The translations under genes were made by a program, and so were the position numbers. From the NCBI GenBank assembly GCA_030512295.1, contig JAULSR010000002.1:8866001-8930000 (forward strand): a DNA stretch of 64,000 nucleotides, in the 5' to 3' direction. Source of the DNA: Bombardia bombarda (lineage: Eukaryota > Ascomycota > Sordariomycetes > Sordariales > Lasiosphaeriaceae). Below the pieces are notes generated by a model, which was given only the letters and a program-made list of their open reading frames with translations, made no database searches and was not told the DNA's origin. Shown here one piece after another: positions 12,532-23,628 of this stretch (positions within the stretch are counted from its first letter, which is position 1; every line of letters starts with the position of its first letter).

Positions 12532-13464
12532 ATGGCACCTCAATACGACCCCTCCAAGATATGGAGCACCCTCCTCACCAACAGGGGCTACTTTGGCGGG
12601 GCCCTCGTGCTCGACCACACCCTGCGCAAGACGGGCTCCAAATACCAGCTCAAAATCATGGTGACGCGCGAGGTCGAGGCCGACACCGAGTACATGGCGG
12701 CCTTCGCCGCGGCCGGGATCCCTACCATCGTCGTCGACAAGATCGAGCCGGCGCCGCGGGACGGCAAGGTCAACCGGGGCACCTGGGAGAAGCTGGCGCC
12801 CTGGGGCATGACAGAGTATGAGCGCATCGTCCTGCTCGACAGCGACCAGATCATCCGCCACAACATCGACGACATGATGACCATGGACCTGCCCGACAAC
12901 TACATCGCCGCCGCCCACGCCTGCACCTGCAACCCCAAGAAGCTGGCCCACTACAGCAAGGACTGGGTCCCCGCCAACTGCGCCTTCACCGCCGCTGACC
13001 AGGCCACGGGACAGCCCGCTGCCATCACCGAGGACTGCCCTGCCAACCACCACCTGCTCAACAGCGGGACCGTCATCCTCCGCCCCTCGGAGAAGGAGTA
13101 CGGCGACCTCATCCACGCCATGAACACGCATCCTGACGTGCCCAAGATGCTCTTCTTCGACCAGGACCTGCTGGCGATCGTGTACCGCGGCAAGTGGAAG
13201 CCGCTGTCGTACGCGTACAACGCGCTCAAGCCCATGCGCGCTTGCCACAGCGACTTGTGGAAGGATGAGGATGTCAAAATCCTGCATTATATCCTGCAGA
13301 AGCCGTGGAAGAGCAGGACTTATGGGGATGACGTCATCGAGTCGACGCACAAGCTTTGGTGGGACGAGTATGCCGAGGTTGAGAAGGAGTGGACCGAGAG
13401 CCCGGATGAGAACAAGCGGAGGTTATGGCAGAGCGTGGTTGTGCCGGTTGTTGCGCAGGAGTAG
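12532..13464 (+). CDS. GT8-family glycosyltransferase (glycogenin/galactinol-synthase-like)
   Basis: Single exon, 310 residues from the ATG at 12532 (MAPQYDPSKIW). The frame is open 45 codons further upstream, but that part looks like leader DNA. The fold markers of GT8 are present: an early TNRGYFGGALVLDHTLR, the metal-binding DxD in IVLLDSDQIIRHNID (about residues 99-113), a NSGTVILRPS block, FFDQDLLA and a terminal KILHYILQKPWK-type segment containing the conserved KxWK motif. GT8 enzymes transfer a sugar from a nucleotide-sugar donor with retention of configuration. The acceptor cannot be told from sequence. There is no signal peptide or TM segment, so it is probably cytosolic, like many fungal glycogenin-like proteins. 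Confidence 0.85.
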   Translation: MAPQYDPSKIWSTLLTNRGYFGGALVLDHTLRKTGSKYQLKIMVTREVEADTEYMAAFAAAGIPTIVVDKIEPAPRDGKVNRGTWEKLAPWGMTEYERIVLLDSDQIIRHNIDDMMTMDLPDNYIAAAHACTCNPKKLAHYSKDWVPANCAFTAADQATGQPAAITEDCPANHHLLNSGTVILRPSEKEYGDLIHAMNTHPDVPKMLFFDQDLLAIVYRGKWKPLSYAYNALKPMRACHSDLWKDEDVKILHYILQKPWKSRTYGDDVIESTHKLWWDEYAEVEKEWTESPDENKRRLWQSVVVPVVAQE

Positions 13465-13836
13465 AAAACCCTTAATTACCTAAGCAAAGGGCGAATGGAC
13501 ACGATCTGTGATTGGGCTGGGGTGGTAAAGGGGGCGGCTAGGTTGTTTGCTTTGGGCTGGTTGGCAGGTGTTTGAATTTTGAATAGGGACGGGGGGATGA
13601 TGGTGGGGGGTCTTAATGCTTTCATTGTTTTTGTGCTGGCTTGCATTTCGGCTTGCTCTGTCTCTAATGAAATGGTTTGGTCACTAAGTTGGGTATGCAG
13701 GTATGTGAATGGGTCTTTGGTTTTAATTGGGAAGTTGCTTTTGTGAAAGCCGACGTGATAGTGAGGTTGAGAATGCAATGCAAGCAGAGTTGGTGTATGA
13801 TACATGAGACCTACGGCCTTTTAATTGCCTTGAGAC
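13465..13836. other. Convergent intergenic gap
   Basis: About 370 bp between the convergent GT8 gene and the leftward membrane-protein gene. T-rich on the + strand; no gene seen. Confidence 0.4.
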
Positions 13837-14871
13837 CTAGTAACTGACTGCTACCTTTATCACGAGTGCTGCAAATGAAAAGAGTGAGCCCACGGCCGTC
13901 CATGCTATGCTCCAATCTTGGTATATAAGCCAGACAATAATCAAACTTGCCAACAACGCCACGAAAAGCCCGACCGTCAACTGCGAATCATGTATCCAAC
14001 CCTCCTCGATCAAGAGAGCCTCAAAGCCGAGCTCTCCGAGACTTTGGGAACACTCCATATCATTGAACTTCTGAAGAATGTCCCTAACGTCAATGATATA
14101 GTGTTAGCACCTTGACGTAGTAAGGGCAGGTAGTAGTCAGCGCGTAAAACATACTGCTGTCCGAGGCTGACAAGTCCAAGTTTGATAAGTCCAATGTCGT
14201 TGCCGATTGCTTTGAACGGTTCTTGAAACACCTGCGGCAAGAACTGCATCATTTTGACCTTCGCTATTTCTGCCCTATTCCTTTTATAGGCATTTCTCTC
14301 CCTGACTGACATGACCTTCGCAATCCACATATCCTCTTCCCATTCTCACATCTCATGATCATAATAATCGGGATCACCGGCTTTACGCGAATCTGTCCTG
14401 TCCTGTAACTGCTCTTCGAAGGTGCGTAGACAACTGTTCAGCCTTTCCATATCTATATCGTTCTTTATATGAGACCGATGGTATACAGCCTGGAAAGAGT
14501 TTGGATGAGTGGCTGCCAGAAACATGACTCTGCGGTTCCTCAGCGACTGCAATGGTTTGATGGTCATCCGAGGTGGGTTTGCGCTGCCGTTGCTCTGGCG
14601 GCGCGACTGAATTATCTCCTGATGGTGGGGTAGTTCTCGAGATGGGTAGGACTTCTTTATCTGAGTTGAATAGATACAGACTAGGAACCCGGTTCAGCGT
14701 CGTGGGGATAGACCAAGTGCGGCGGTCGAGAATGGCTGACCAGGGTCTTTGCTTGGTCTGATGAATTCGAAACTGCCAGTCGTGTAACCCGCTTTCCTCG
14801 TCAATGCCAACTGGGGAATCGCGCAGCAGGGCCATGGGCGGGATTTGAGTGGGCGAATGATGGCTTTCCAT
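13837..14871 (-). CDS. Predicted membrane protein, two C-terminal TM segments, gene model uncertain
   Basis: The start at 14871 (MESHHSPTQIPP) opens a polar region. A helical charged segment follows (MERLNSCLRTFEEQLQ; then EDMWIAKVMSVRERNAYKRN), then two hydrophobic stretches at the end (LFVALLASLIIVWLIY and WTAVGSLFSFAALVIKVAV). The last intron, 14084-14154, is convincing (GTATGT, internal CTAAC, TTAG) and joins QQ to DILQKF in frame. Two places further upstream are doubtful. A frame change near 14455-14495 would need a 35-bp intron (GTATAC to ATAG). An in-frame TGA at 14346-14348 interrupts an otherwise continuous frame unless a weak 47-bp intron (GTGATC to GAAG) removes it. It may be a pseudogene. 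I do not recognise the family. Confidence 0.45.
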
Positions 14872-15404
14872 GTTTTTTTTTTTTTCGATGACGCTGCTTG
14901 CTTGCTTACTGTTTATGGGATGGGAAAAAGATCAAAAGAAGGAGGATGTCGGGTAGCTGGAAGACGACAGTATATGTACATACACATCAATGCACAGCCG
15001 CAATCTTCTTTCTGCCTCGCAACTCGATGCAATTTGCCCGGATTGCCTTACCCCGCCACTGAAACAGAGGTGTTCGCCAATATCATAACCACGCATGTAT
15101 ATGTACATTGGATAAGGCAGGTAGGTACCTGTCTATAAGGTAGGTAGGTACCAATGCACTGCCCGATAAGATATCCAGGCAGCCACGCTCAAGGCCGGTG
15201 TCTGGTTCCAGGTTGCAACTTCCTAGTTTGGCAAAAACGACCGACATCAAGAACTTTAAAGCCCACTGAATTTCAATTTGTTAGACTTCGACATTCTGCA
15301 TTCTGCATTCTGCATTCTGGCTACCTACAAATGACGAACCAAAAACTCGGCGATGTCCAAGAAAACCAGCGTATCGGACCTGAAATAACATCGCCCACTC
15401 CCTA
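14872..15404. other. Intergenic with TAGGTAC-type motifs
   Basis: No supported gene. It carries a T run at 14874-14884, a cluster of TAGGTAGGTACC-type motifs at 15118-15151 and a 7-bp tandem repeat at 15292-15319. Confidence 0.45.
15292..15319 (+). repeat. 7-bp tandem repeat (CATTCTG)x4
   Basis: Four exact consecutive copies of CATTCTG in the gap downstream of the large leftward gene. Confidence 0.95.
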
Positions 15405-18400
15405 CTAAGGAAAATGAGTTTTCTCAATAGCGTACCATATAATCTTCCACGCTGTTCTCGAGTATGTCATAAGTTGTTTCGCACTAACCGCAAGCCCAAC
15501 AGCCCGTGGATCCTTGGAGTCGAAGACCTCAACTACTTCGGCTACCGACCCGACGAACCTCATAAGACAGTCAAACGTCTTGAACACAACTATTACCAGG
15601 AAGCTTCCCTTTGGCTTGCCGTCCTTCAAGTACTCTTCAGATGAGATGATGATGTCACAGACAATGTCCCCAATGGTCGCAGGAACACTGATGACGGCAC
15701 TCGCCTGCCTAGAAAGGTCTTCTCCCTTGAAGTTGTATTTCTTGATGACAAACTTGGCCACTCTGGCAACCGTGTCGGCACCCCATGCCTGAGGGGTGAG
15801 GGAGAAGAGTTGTCAGCATTGATCGGGCCACAATGGTAAGTACTGACTATGAGCGAGAAAGAGAGAGGAGCAAGGTGCTGATTGGTACTTACCACCCATC
15901 GTAAACGATGCTGTGTATCATTGTCCGTCTCCACAGGTGGCATGTTATTCCATATCGTGAAGGCGTCGGTCACGCCCCCGTCAAGAAAGTCCCATATCTT
16001 CTTCAGAGGAGCGGGCAGACTAAGGAGTTCCGTCCCCGGGCCACCGCCGCCACCCAAAGCCGCCCTAGCTCTGGCCTTTTCATAATACTGGTACTGATAC
16101 AACCCAGAGGCTGCAAGATCGGTCCCAGCAAACGCACCGCCAGCTGGATTCAGGTCTGCCATGATCCCAAACACCAGCGAGATCTCGGACGAGATGTGCG
16201 TCGTGACAAGGTCGCTTGCCGGAACAAACCCGCGCAGGTCCATCGTGAAGTCTGGGTCGCCGGGGATGGGCTTGCCGTCGAGGTACAGGCCAAACGTCTC
16301 ACCAGTCAGACGGCCCTTGAGCGCGGGGGGCTTGACGCCCCACATGATTTTATACAGAATCGTGGCGGGGATGGCGAACACGAGAGAGAAGAAGCTGACC
16401 AGCGTCAGTGGACGGCCTCCGGTCATGCGCTTCCAGAGCGCCGTGAAGATGGGCACCTCAAGCTCGTAATTGCCGAGAGACTCAACAAGGGTGAGCACGT
16501 CATTGAGGGCCCCGAGGATGGCATCGACTATATCCTCCAACATACCCAGCGCGAGGTCGATTGTCTCCTGACCGATGGCGGCGATAATCTTGTTGGTGTC
16601 GAACGTCCCAGTGAGCAGGCTCATCAGATCACCCGAAATGTTGAACACGTAATTGCCGATTTTGTCGAACTCTTTCTTGAGGAGGTCCCCTAGGTCCGTG
16701 AACCCACCGCCTTCTTCGGTGTCTGGGATGGACACGAGAGGTTAGCAGGGCATCAGTAACAGAGAACGGACCGGACTTCGACTTACCGGGGACTGTGGCA
16801 CCCGAGAGAGCTCCTCCGTGGGACAACTGGAACGATGAGAAATTATAGGGTGTTCCATGCATGATTTCGGTATTTGGATTCGTGGGAATATCCTTGACAT
16901 CCTGGTCTGTAACGGGAACCTCCTGAATGACAGCCGTGTTTGAGATGGTCTTGCGCAGCGTTTCGATCCATGCCTTGGTATCGCGGTTGAGCGTGAGCAG
17001 CTTGTTCTGACTGAAGGCTAGACCGGCTTCAAACAAGGCCGTAAAGTTGTCCGAAGTCTGGAGGATGTCATCCCAGTTGAAGAGGAAGCCAGCAAATGCA
17101 ATGATCTTCTTGATGCCGATTGTGACCTTGGCAAGCACCCACGAGATGGCCTTCTTGACTGAGTCGATTGTTGTCGTTACGAACTCGTATACCTCACCGA
17201 GGAGGGTGACGGAGAGCTGAATTGCATCATCTGCAGGCAGCAGGTTAGAAAGAGTTGGAACAAATGTGGGCATGTCGTGTCAATACTTACCGACACGCTG
17301 AACCACCCATTCAGCTGCCTCTTCTACCTTCTCTTCGACATAGTTGAAGGCCTCCCAGACATCATCTAGGATCCCAAAGACATCTCCCTGTGAACGGATG
17401 ACGCCATGCTTCTGAACATCAAGCGCCATTTTTGCTTTCTTCTCGTCGAGATGATCGATAAGCGTATGGAGTGCATCAACCGCCTTGCCAGCATCTGCAG
17501 TTGAGATGGACCCTTGAGGGACCAGATACTCCCCTGTCTGGGTCTTGGCATTGAGGAGGTCTCGGCCCGTCTTGATGGCTCGGAGCTTGGAAACAAGCTG
17601 CTCGGTCGGGTCGCTGGTTCCATCGACCGATATATCCATGTCGATGCCGTCACTTGTCTTCAACCCGACAACATGAACCATGGTGCTCGGGACGTCTTTG
17701 GACTCAGAAAAGACCGTCACCGACCCGTCAGCTCCGGTCTGGAACCAACCACCGTCTGCCGTAATGGCAGCTACCTGTCCATTGACGACGACCCGCAGGT
17801 ATCCGGTGCTGATCAGACGCAGCTTGCAAAACGTGATGGCCTGCTGTTCGTCCTTGTTCAGATTTTGAGGAATGGGCTGAAAGCGGACTGCGTGGCCATG
17901 GAGTGGAAGGTTGTGAACTCTGGAAGAGGCGTAGAATGGCCGCTTTCTCCAGATCTTGGTGTCAGGCGCCTGTTGCAGTAGTGTGACGTTGCCCTTGTGG
18001 TCGGCCGAGAGGAGCGTCTTGACTACGACTTGGTCCGTCTCTGAAAGAACTTGGAGAAGACCGGATAGCTTGCCACCAAGACCTTCTGCCAGTATGGGAA
18101 CGAGCTGCCCCGAGGTGATGGAGGCGGTGTCTGCAGTATAGCAATATGCGCTGTCGGTCTTGGTGGTGAACCATATTGCAACCGTTTGGAGGGCAATAGA
18201 TGCATGGAGTCCCCTCAGGCCAGGGACCGCTGAGCTGTCGATGATTGTTGTGCCGGGTGTACTGGGCGAGCAGTACTGCTGGGACGTGAGCTGGGTGACT
18301 TGGTCGCCTCCCACGAGAAGAACAGAGTGGCTTGTCTTTGGGTCAATATACGTGGCGAGGCATGTTGCCCCTGACGGGCAAACGGGTTCGACTACGAAAT

Positions 18401-19192
18401 TGTGTCCACCGAAGGTGCGGAACTGGAGCTTGAGGCCTGCCGAGCTCTGGTAAAGCACAAAGGCGCCCGAGCCAACACGGCAGGTTCCAAAGGTGACGGC
18501 CAAGATAGCCTCTGGATTCGTGGCCAACTTCCAGGTCGTGTCGACCGCAAGCGCCAGGTTGCCGGTGTTTGTGTCAAGGACGACATTGACAAATCCGAGT
18601 TGGCTCTCCTTGGTGATCTTGTCGGGAGGGTGGAATGCGAGGAAGACCAAAGGCTTGCCGTTCTTGGTGAAATCACTCTATTTGCCCAGAAGATTCCGTG
18701 TCAGCACAAGTGGCGGTACGAATGCTGCAACATGCAGACAGGAACAGACCACACACATACCATGTAAAGTTCGTAGATGATGGGGAGCGGCTGGGTATTA
18801 CGAATGATGGTGTTGTCGGGCAGCTTGTCTTTCTCGAGATTCTCGGGAGCCAGGGAAGCCACGAGATAAAGGCCGTAGTTGCCGCCTCCCTCGTCAGTGG
18901 CGACAACGATGCTTATCCTGCCATCCGACGTTTGCCTGGCGTCAAAGGCTACAACAGGATGGGTGTTGTCGATGCCGATCTTTTGGCCAAAGTCAACAAT
19001 GGTTGGAATTCCAGTGTGGTCCAGGACCAGGTTCAACTGGCCGTCATTGCTAAGAGAGAGGAGAGCCGGGTTTGAGCTTGCATCCAAGAAAGCGACAAAA
19101 CGCTTCTCGGCCGGCACTGAGGCAGCGGGCACAAGATTTGTCATGCATTCTGCCTGTGACTTGATGGTGATCATTGCGATGGTTGTGGGCAA
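15405..19192 (-). CDS. Large unrecognised protein, beta-rich N-half and helical/membrane-active C-half
   Basis: Five exons: 18761-19192, 17291-18677, 16787-17230, 15893-16722, 15405-15788. All introns are GT-AG and 60-104 bp, and the joins keep frame, giving 1158 residues. The first about 600 residues look all-beta, with repeated short strands such as FVAFLDAS, ISIVVATDEGGGNYGLYLVASL and GYLRVVVNGQVAAITADGGW, which suggests a beta-propeller-like region. From about residue 580 the chain turns helical and amphipathic (AFNYVEEKVEEAAEWVVQRV, then KKIIAFAGFLFNWDDIL). A hydrophobic stretch (LVSFFSLVFAIPATILYKIMWG) follows, then a Gly-rich loop and another helical end. No signal peptide is seen. It is divergent to the gene at 20245 with about 1 kb between starts, so shared regulation is plausible. 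I cannot assign a family. Confidence 0.72.
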
Positions 19193-20244
19193 AGAGAGGC
19201 TTGGAGAAGTAGTGGTGATGGGTGCTGAGGAGGGTGGATATGGTATGGTCCTCTCTTCAACAGCCAGCGAAGGATGTCGTGACTACTAATAGTAGCAGTA
19301 AGTCGTCCTTTGGTGTTTGGAAATGGTCCAACAACCGCCATCATTCCCATCTTCTCTTGAAAACATGATTGCCGAATGTTGTCGAGAAACTAACACCGAG
19401 TGTAACAGACGCGGTTGAAGCGATATCCTATCATGCGGACGGCGTGCGCCGATAGCCTGCCAATGAATGCATCAGCGTTATGTGATAACCTCAATATGGA
19501 TATGTTGAGCGAGCAGGATCAAGCTGAGCTAGAGGGAGAGAGCATGGCATTGGCGGATATCAGTTTTACCACATGCCACATGCAATCGCATCATGGCTGC
19601 ATGACTACGTGCTTCCTGGCTGCTGCTTCTGAGTCGTAGTAGCAACTGTCAACAGATTCTGCACCTTTTCGGTATTATTGCTAGAGTGGTTGGATATGCT
19701 CTCTTCAAGTCTCCTCACGTGTATGGCATGAGGAGGGCTGGATGCGCATGTTGTGCTCAATCTGGACGACAACACAACCTCGGCACAAAGGAGATGAAGC
19801 TGAAATCAGAAAGTCGGAGGTTTGGTTGGTGCTGCATACGCGACCGTTGACCGGGTAAGGATGTTTCAGCTCGCCTCCGGGCTGTCATTTTGGCAGTGTG
19901 TAGCTGTGTGCATAACTGTTCCCTGTAACTTGTCGATCATGCCGAGCGGAATACCCCCGCTACGGCCTGCATGCAGTATCGCATGTGTTGACAGTCCTTG
20001 TGTCTGATTGGCTGGACATCCAGCCAGTAGCTTCAGTTGATGCTATAGAGACTTTTTTTTCAGAATAACTCGAACTGATATCTATTACTGGTATATAAGT
20101 AGGTGCCGGCTATCTGGTCCAAGACTTGAGCAACTCACACGACAAGGCATTTCACTCGAGTTATTGTTGAGTGGCTACCCTGATACTATTTTACCACGCA
20201 CGGCTTTTCTACCGCCTCCCTTCGAACCAGACGCGGCCGTCAAA
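19193..20244. other. Divergent intergenic region between the two large unknown genes
   Basis: About 1.05 kb shared upstream region of the leftward 1158-residue gene and the rightward 604-residue gene. A TATATAAG box lies at 20092-20099 on the right-hand side. No coding potential I trust. Confidence 0.5.
20092..20099 (+). promoter_or_regulatory. Probable TATA box (TATATAAG)
   Basis: A strong TATA match about 150 bp before the ATG at 20245, with a CA-rich likely 5' UTR after it. Inferred core promoter of the 604-residue gene. Confidence 0.5.
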
Positions 20245-22274
20245 ATGGCATTCCAATGGAGTCAGGACTACAGGACCAACCCCAACCCGTACGACCAGAT
20301 CATCGTTCTCAGTCAGAAGACCATCAACGATGAACTATACAACATGTGGGCTGTTGCGCCCGACGATTCACCACTTCTCTCGTACACGCTCACCCTCCGT
20401 GATGGCCAGTCGCTGAACTGTGAGCTGAATGCACCTGTCATCTCGTTGCAGGTCAACAACCAAGAGTCTGTCCAGTTGTACTACTATCTCCAGATGCTGT
20501 CAGGCTCTCTCAAACTCTACGTCAGCAACGATCCAGCAAATATGGAGATGAAGACATTTGATACGACGGATTGGAGCATCGCCGTTCCGGTCAAGATCTG
20601 TAAGTGTACTGATAATGTCTTGTCTTGTGTGTTCCCTTGCTAATTATGGTACAGCACGAAAGATCATCAACAAGGGCGACAAAGAATGGCAATACTATGC
20701 CGACAAGACTGGCTTCACCAATGATGTGTTTTCCATTGCCCAGCTGTATATCGATGCCTCTACCTCTGCCATCTACGACATCAAGAAGAGTACCTTCAAT
20801 GGCCTGGATTGGAGCCAGGAGACATCGGCGATTCAGACCAACTTTGGCATCTTCATGTCGCAGTGGATGTCGACGACATCCTCTGGAGCAACCAACGTGA
20901 TCGGAGCCATTATCCAGGGTGATCCTTCTCAAACCCTGAACTCGAATGCTCCGAGCTTCGTCCCAACGTCGATCGACTACTACAACTATGCCTGGCACGA
21001 CCCCAGCAGTGACCCCAACGGCACCGGCAAGAAGGTTGATGGTATCGACCAAAACGCCCTCTGCTACCTGACCATGTCGGACTTCGTTACGCCCCCAGAG
21101 CCCGTCGGCATCACTTTCTCGGGCACCTTTGTGGATGACTCGGCCGTTCTGTGCATGAATACCCGTCTTTTCTGGGACAGATGGATGCTCCCCTTGTTCA
21201 AGAGAATCAACCAGCAGCTGCAGCTGATCCCTCAAGAACCTTCTTTGGGGCCGTCGTCGGACCCCAACTGGGACATTCAATGCGCTCCAAATTTTGCCTT
21301 TGGTGTCAATTCGGCCCACACCTCGGATACCGACCCCTACTTTGACTTTAGCAGCTTGGCCTGGAACGGCGGCGAACTCGACAGCCCAGAGGCTTCTACC
21401 ACTGGTAACTTTGGCGATATTGCCAAGGCGTACGACACGGGTGAGTCCAGCTATCCCTACATACCCACCTACTGAACCTCCTTTTGTTCTAACCCTCTTC
21501 CCTCTTTCTCTCTTTGCTTTTTCCTTTAGCGAGCTCTACCACAAACATCTCGTACGACGTTGGCGGGCAAAAGATCTCCATCACGGGCACCAGCCAGTTC
21601 TACTTCAAGGTCTATTTCCCCAACGACGGCAGCTCCAACATGACCATCAACTCCAACTGGCATCTTGATTTCGTCCTTGGTGCAGTTACCGACGGCGGAT
21701 TGGATATCACTCGATACAACGACGGCACGCCGGCTGTCTCGACGACCCACAGCAGCGAAAATCACGGGCTGGTTTGGAGCATTGACTACCCGACATACGT
21801 GGCACAGGTTGACGGCTGGATCAACAGCTACCTGGAATTAAACATTGGCTGGCTGATCAACAACCTGTCTTCTGCCTTGCAGAACCAGTATAAGCTCTTC
21901 CTCCCCGGGAGCGGAATCTTCCTCATGGCTGACGCCAAGTTCAACGAACGCGGCGATCTGCTGGCTACCTTGTCTTACAACGGGTGAGTCGTGCTAGTTA
22001 GTCACTGCTATTTCTTCTACGAATGCTAACCACTGCCACTACTTACTGCTATAGTGCTCCATCACCGATTGTCCGAAAGAAGATGTCGGCTGATCGTGTG
22101 AAGCTCATTAAAGATGATTACATCGAGTCACCAGATGCTGTCGACCATGGCGGAGTTGACTGGGTCCCCAAGAGCTGGGCCGACTTGAAGCTGCCCAAGC
22201 GACAGTCTCGTGTCAACGAGGATGCGTCACTGCCGACACTTACTTTCCCCGTCTTCAATGCCGGTAGCAAGTAA
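20245..22274 (+). CDS. Unrecognised protein, possibly TULIP/P47-like
   Basis: Four exons: 20245-20599, 20655-21440, 21530-21983, 22055-22274. All introns are GT-AG and the joins keep frame, giving 604 residues starting MAFQWSQDY. There is no signal peptide or TM segment. The protein is beta-rich with regularly spaced strands (LLSYTLTLRDGQSLNCEL, VQLYYYLQMLSGSLKLYV). Near the C-terminus is a pattern IFLMADAKFNERGDLLATLSY, which resembles the ends of repeats in P47/OrfX-type TULIP proteins known from bacterial gene clusters. That similarity is from memory of the pattern, not a search, and is weak. TULIP folds bind lipids or other hydrophobic ligands. Its divergent partner is the 1158-residue gene; such tight pairing suggests a joint role. 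Function is otherwise unknown. Confidence 0.72.
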
Positions 22275-22446
22275 AGAAGATGAGTTTGGGGACATGGGAG
22301 ACGGGGGTATCCGAGTAGTTCCAGACAGTTTCAGCAGGAGGACCAGGCAAAGCTAGGTAGGTATTTAGTGAGATGTGACAGGCTCAGAATGATAATTTAT
22401 TTTCCTCTCGTCCATTTCACCTTTCTCTCCCCCCTTTCTCCCGCCC

Positions 22447-22502
22447 TCACCCCCTCACCCCCTCACCCCCTCACCCCCTCACCCCCTCACCCCCTCACCC
22501 CC
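22447..22502 (+). repeat. 8-bp minisatellite (TCACCCCC)x7
   Basis: Seven copies of an 8-bp unit. The stop codon of the leftward TRI14-like gene lies in the last unit (22495-22497, TGA on the minus strand), so the repeat begins inside the coding end and runs into the 3' UTR. Confidence 0.92.
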
Positions 22503-23628
22503 TCAACAACCTCTCCACATCGCTCGTAATATCCTTCATCGGAAACAACGACCTATTCCCCGCCACCGTCCCCGGCACCCACGGCGTGTCCCAGAACAAA
22601 TCCACCAAATACACCGCGTCACTGCCAATCTGCACCGGCGCCACAGCAAAACCCCCCTCATACAACCCCCCGGTCGGGCTCGGTATCAGCCCCAAATTCT
22701 CCGCCGTCCGCCACGTCCTATCCCGCGACCGCAGCACCTGTATCCCGTTATCATGGCTCGCCACCAGCAGCACCCTCCCCCCGTACATGGGCGGCAGGTA
22801 AATCGCGTCCTGCCCCGTATACAACACCTCTGGCGTCGTCGGCACCAACACCGGCCTCCCCTCTGCCTCGCGCATGTCAAACCGATACAGCCTCCCATCC
22901 CCATCATTCGCCAGCAGCACCTCCGACTCCCCGCCCACCGCCGCCAGCCCACTGAACCCCCACCTCGTGGTAGTGTTCGGGAACGGCTCAGGCAGATACC
23001 ACGGCCCGACGGCCCGCCCCTCGCGATCAGCCCGCATGACGGTCCCGGGAAACGTCCCCACGACATATGTATTCCCCCTCTTATCGTGCTCCACGTCCTG
23101 GAACGCGCCATACCTGCCCCGCGTGACGGCCGTGATATTCAGCGTCCAGAGAATCTTTTTGCTATAGGGGCTGTACTTCATGAGCAGATGGTCCCCCGAG
23201 ACATCGGCGCCGGCCGTCTCCCAGGGGCGGGCGGAGTCAGTCAGGATGGTGATGAGGCCGGTGTGGGGGTCGCGCGCGACGCCGCCGATGTGGATGGTGC
23301 CCGTGTAGGAGGTGCCGGGGAAGGAGAGCACGTCGAGCATGGTGTCGGTGTAGGGGTCGTAGATGGCTACGGTGGCGTTCCAGACGGACCCGAACCAGAC
23401 CAGGCAGGATGCCTCGTCCCAGTCGGCGTTCTCGGCATAGAGCTGGAAGTAGTCGATGGCGAAGCTGCCGCGGTTGAGGGGCGGGCAGCCGTGGTTGTGG
23501 CTGCCGTGTCCATTGCTACGAATATGATGTTTTGGGGCGGGTGAGATGGATGGAGGTGAGGCATGGGTGGTGCCGAGGTGGGTAATGGCGGCGATGGCGA
23601 AGGCCAGTGGTGAGTTTATTTTGACCAT
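22495..23628 (-). CDS. Secreted TRI14-like protein (beta-propeller type)
   Basis: Single exon, 377 residues, with a clear signal peptide (hydrophobic residues 7-18, likely cleavage near residue 24 after HASP). The mature chain begins with a His-rich stretch. It then shows FAIDYFQLYAENADWDEASC, LVWFGSVWNATVAIYDP and HIGGVARDPHTGLITILTD, which I associate with the TRI14 family of secreted fungal proteins; TRI14 was first described in trichothecene gene clusters of Fusarium but is common elsewhere. Repeated blade-like segments suggest a six-bladed propeller. No trichothecene genes are seen nearby, so this is probably a stand-alone paralogue and no toxin role should be assumed. Several N-x-T/S sites support secretion. 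Confidence 0.7.
   Translation of the reverse strand: MVKINSPLAFAIAAITHLGTTHASPPSISPAPKHHIRSNGHGSHNHGCPPLNRGSFAIDYFQLYAENADWDEASCLVWFGSVWNATVAIYDPYTDTMLDVLSFPGTSYTGTIHIGGVARDPHTGLITILTDSARPWETAGADVSGDHLLMKYSPYSKKILWTLNITAVTRGRYGAFQDVEHDKRGNTYVVGTFPGTVMRADREGRAVGPWYLPEPFPNTTTRWGFSGLAAVGGESEVLLANDGDGRLYRFDMREAEGRPVLVPTTPEVLYTGQDAIYLPPMYGGRVLLVASHDNGIQVLRSRDRTWRTAENLGLIPSPTGGLYEGGFAVAPVQIGSDAVYLVDLFWDTPWVPGTVAGNRSLFPMKDITSDVERLLRG

Noticed and set aside
12526..13350. 274-codon antisense frame over the GT8 gene
   Set aside because: GC-rich codon shadow; the sense frame has clear GT8 motifs.
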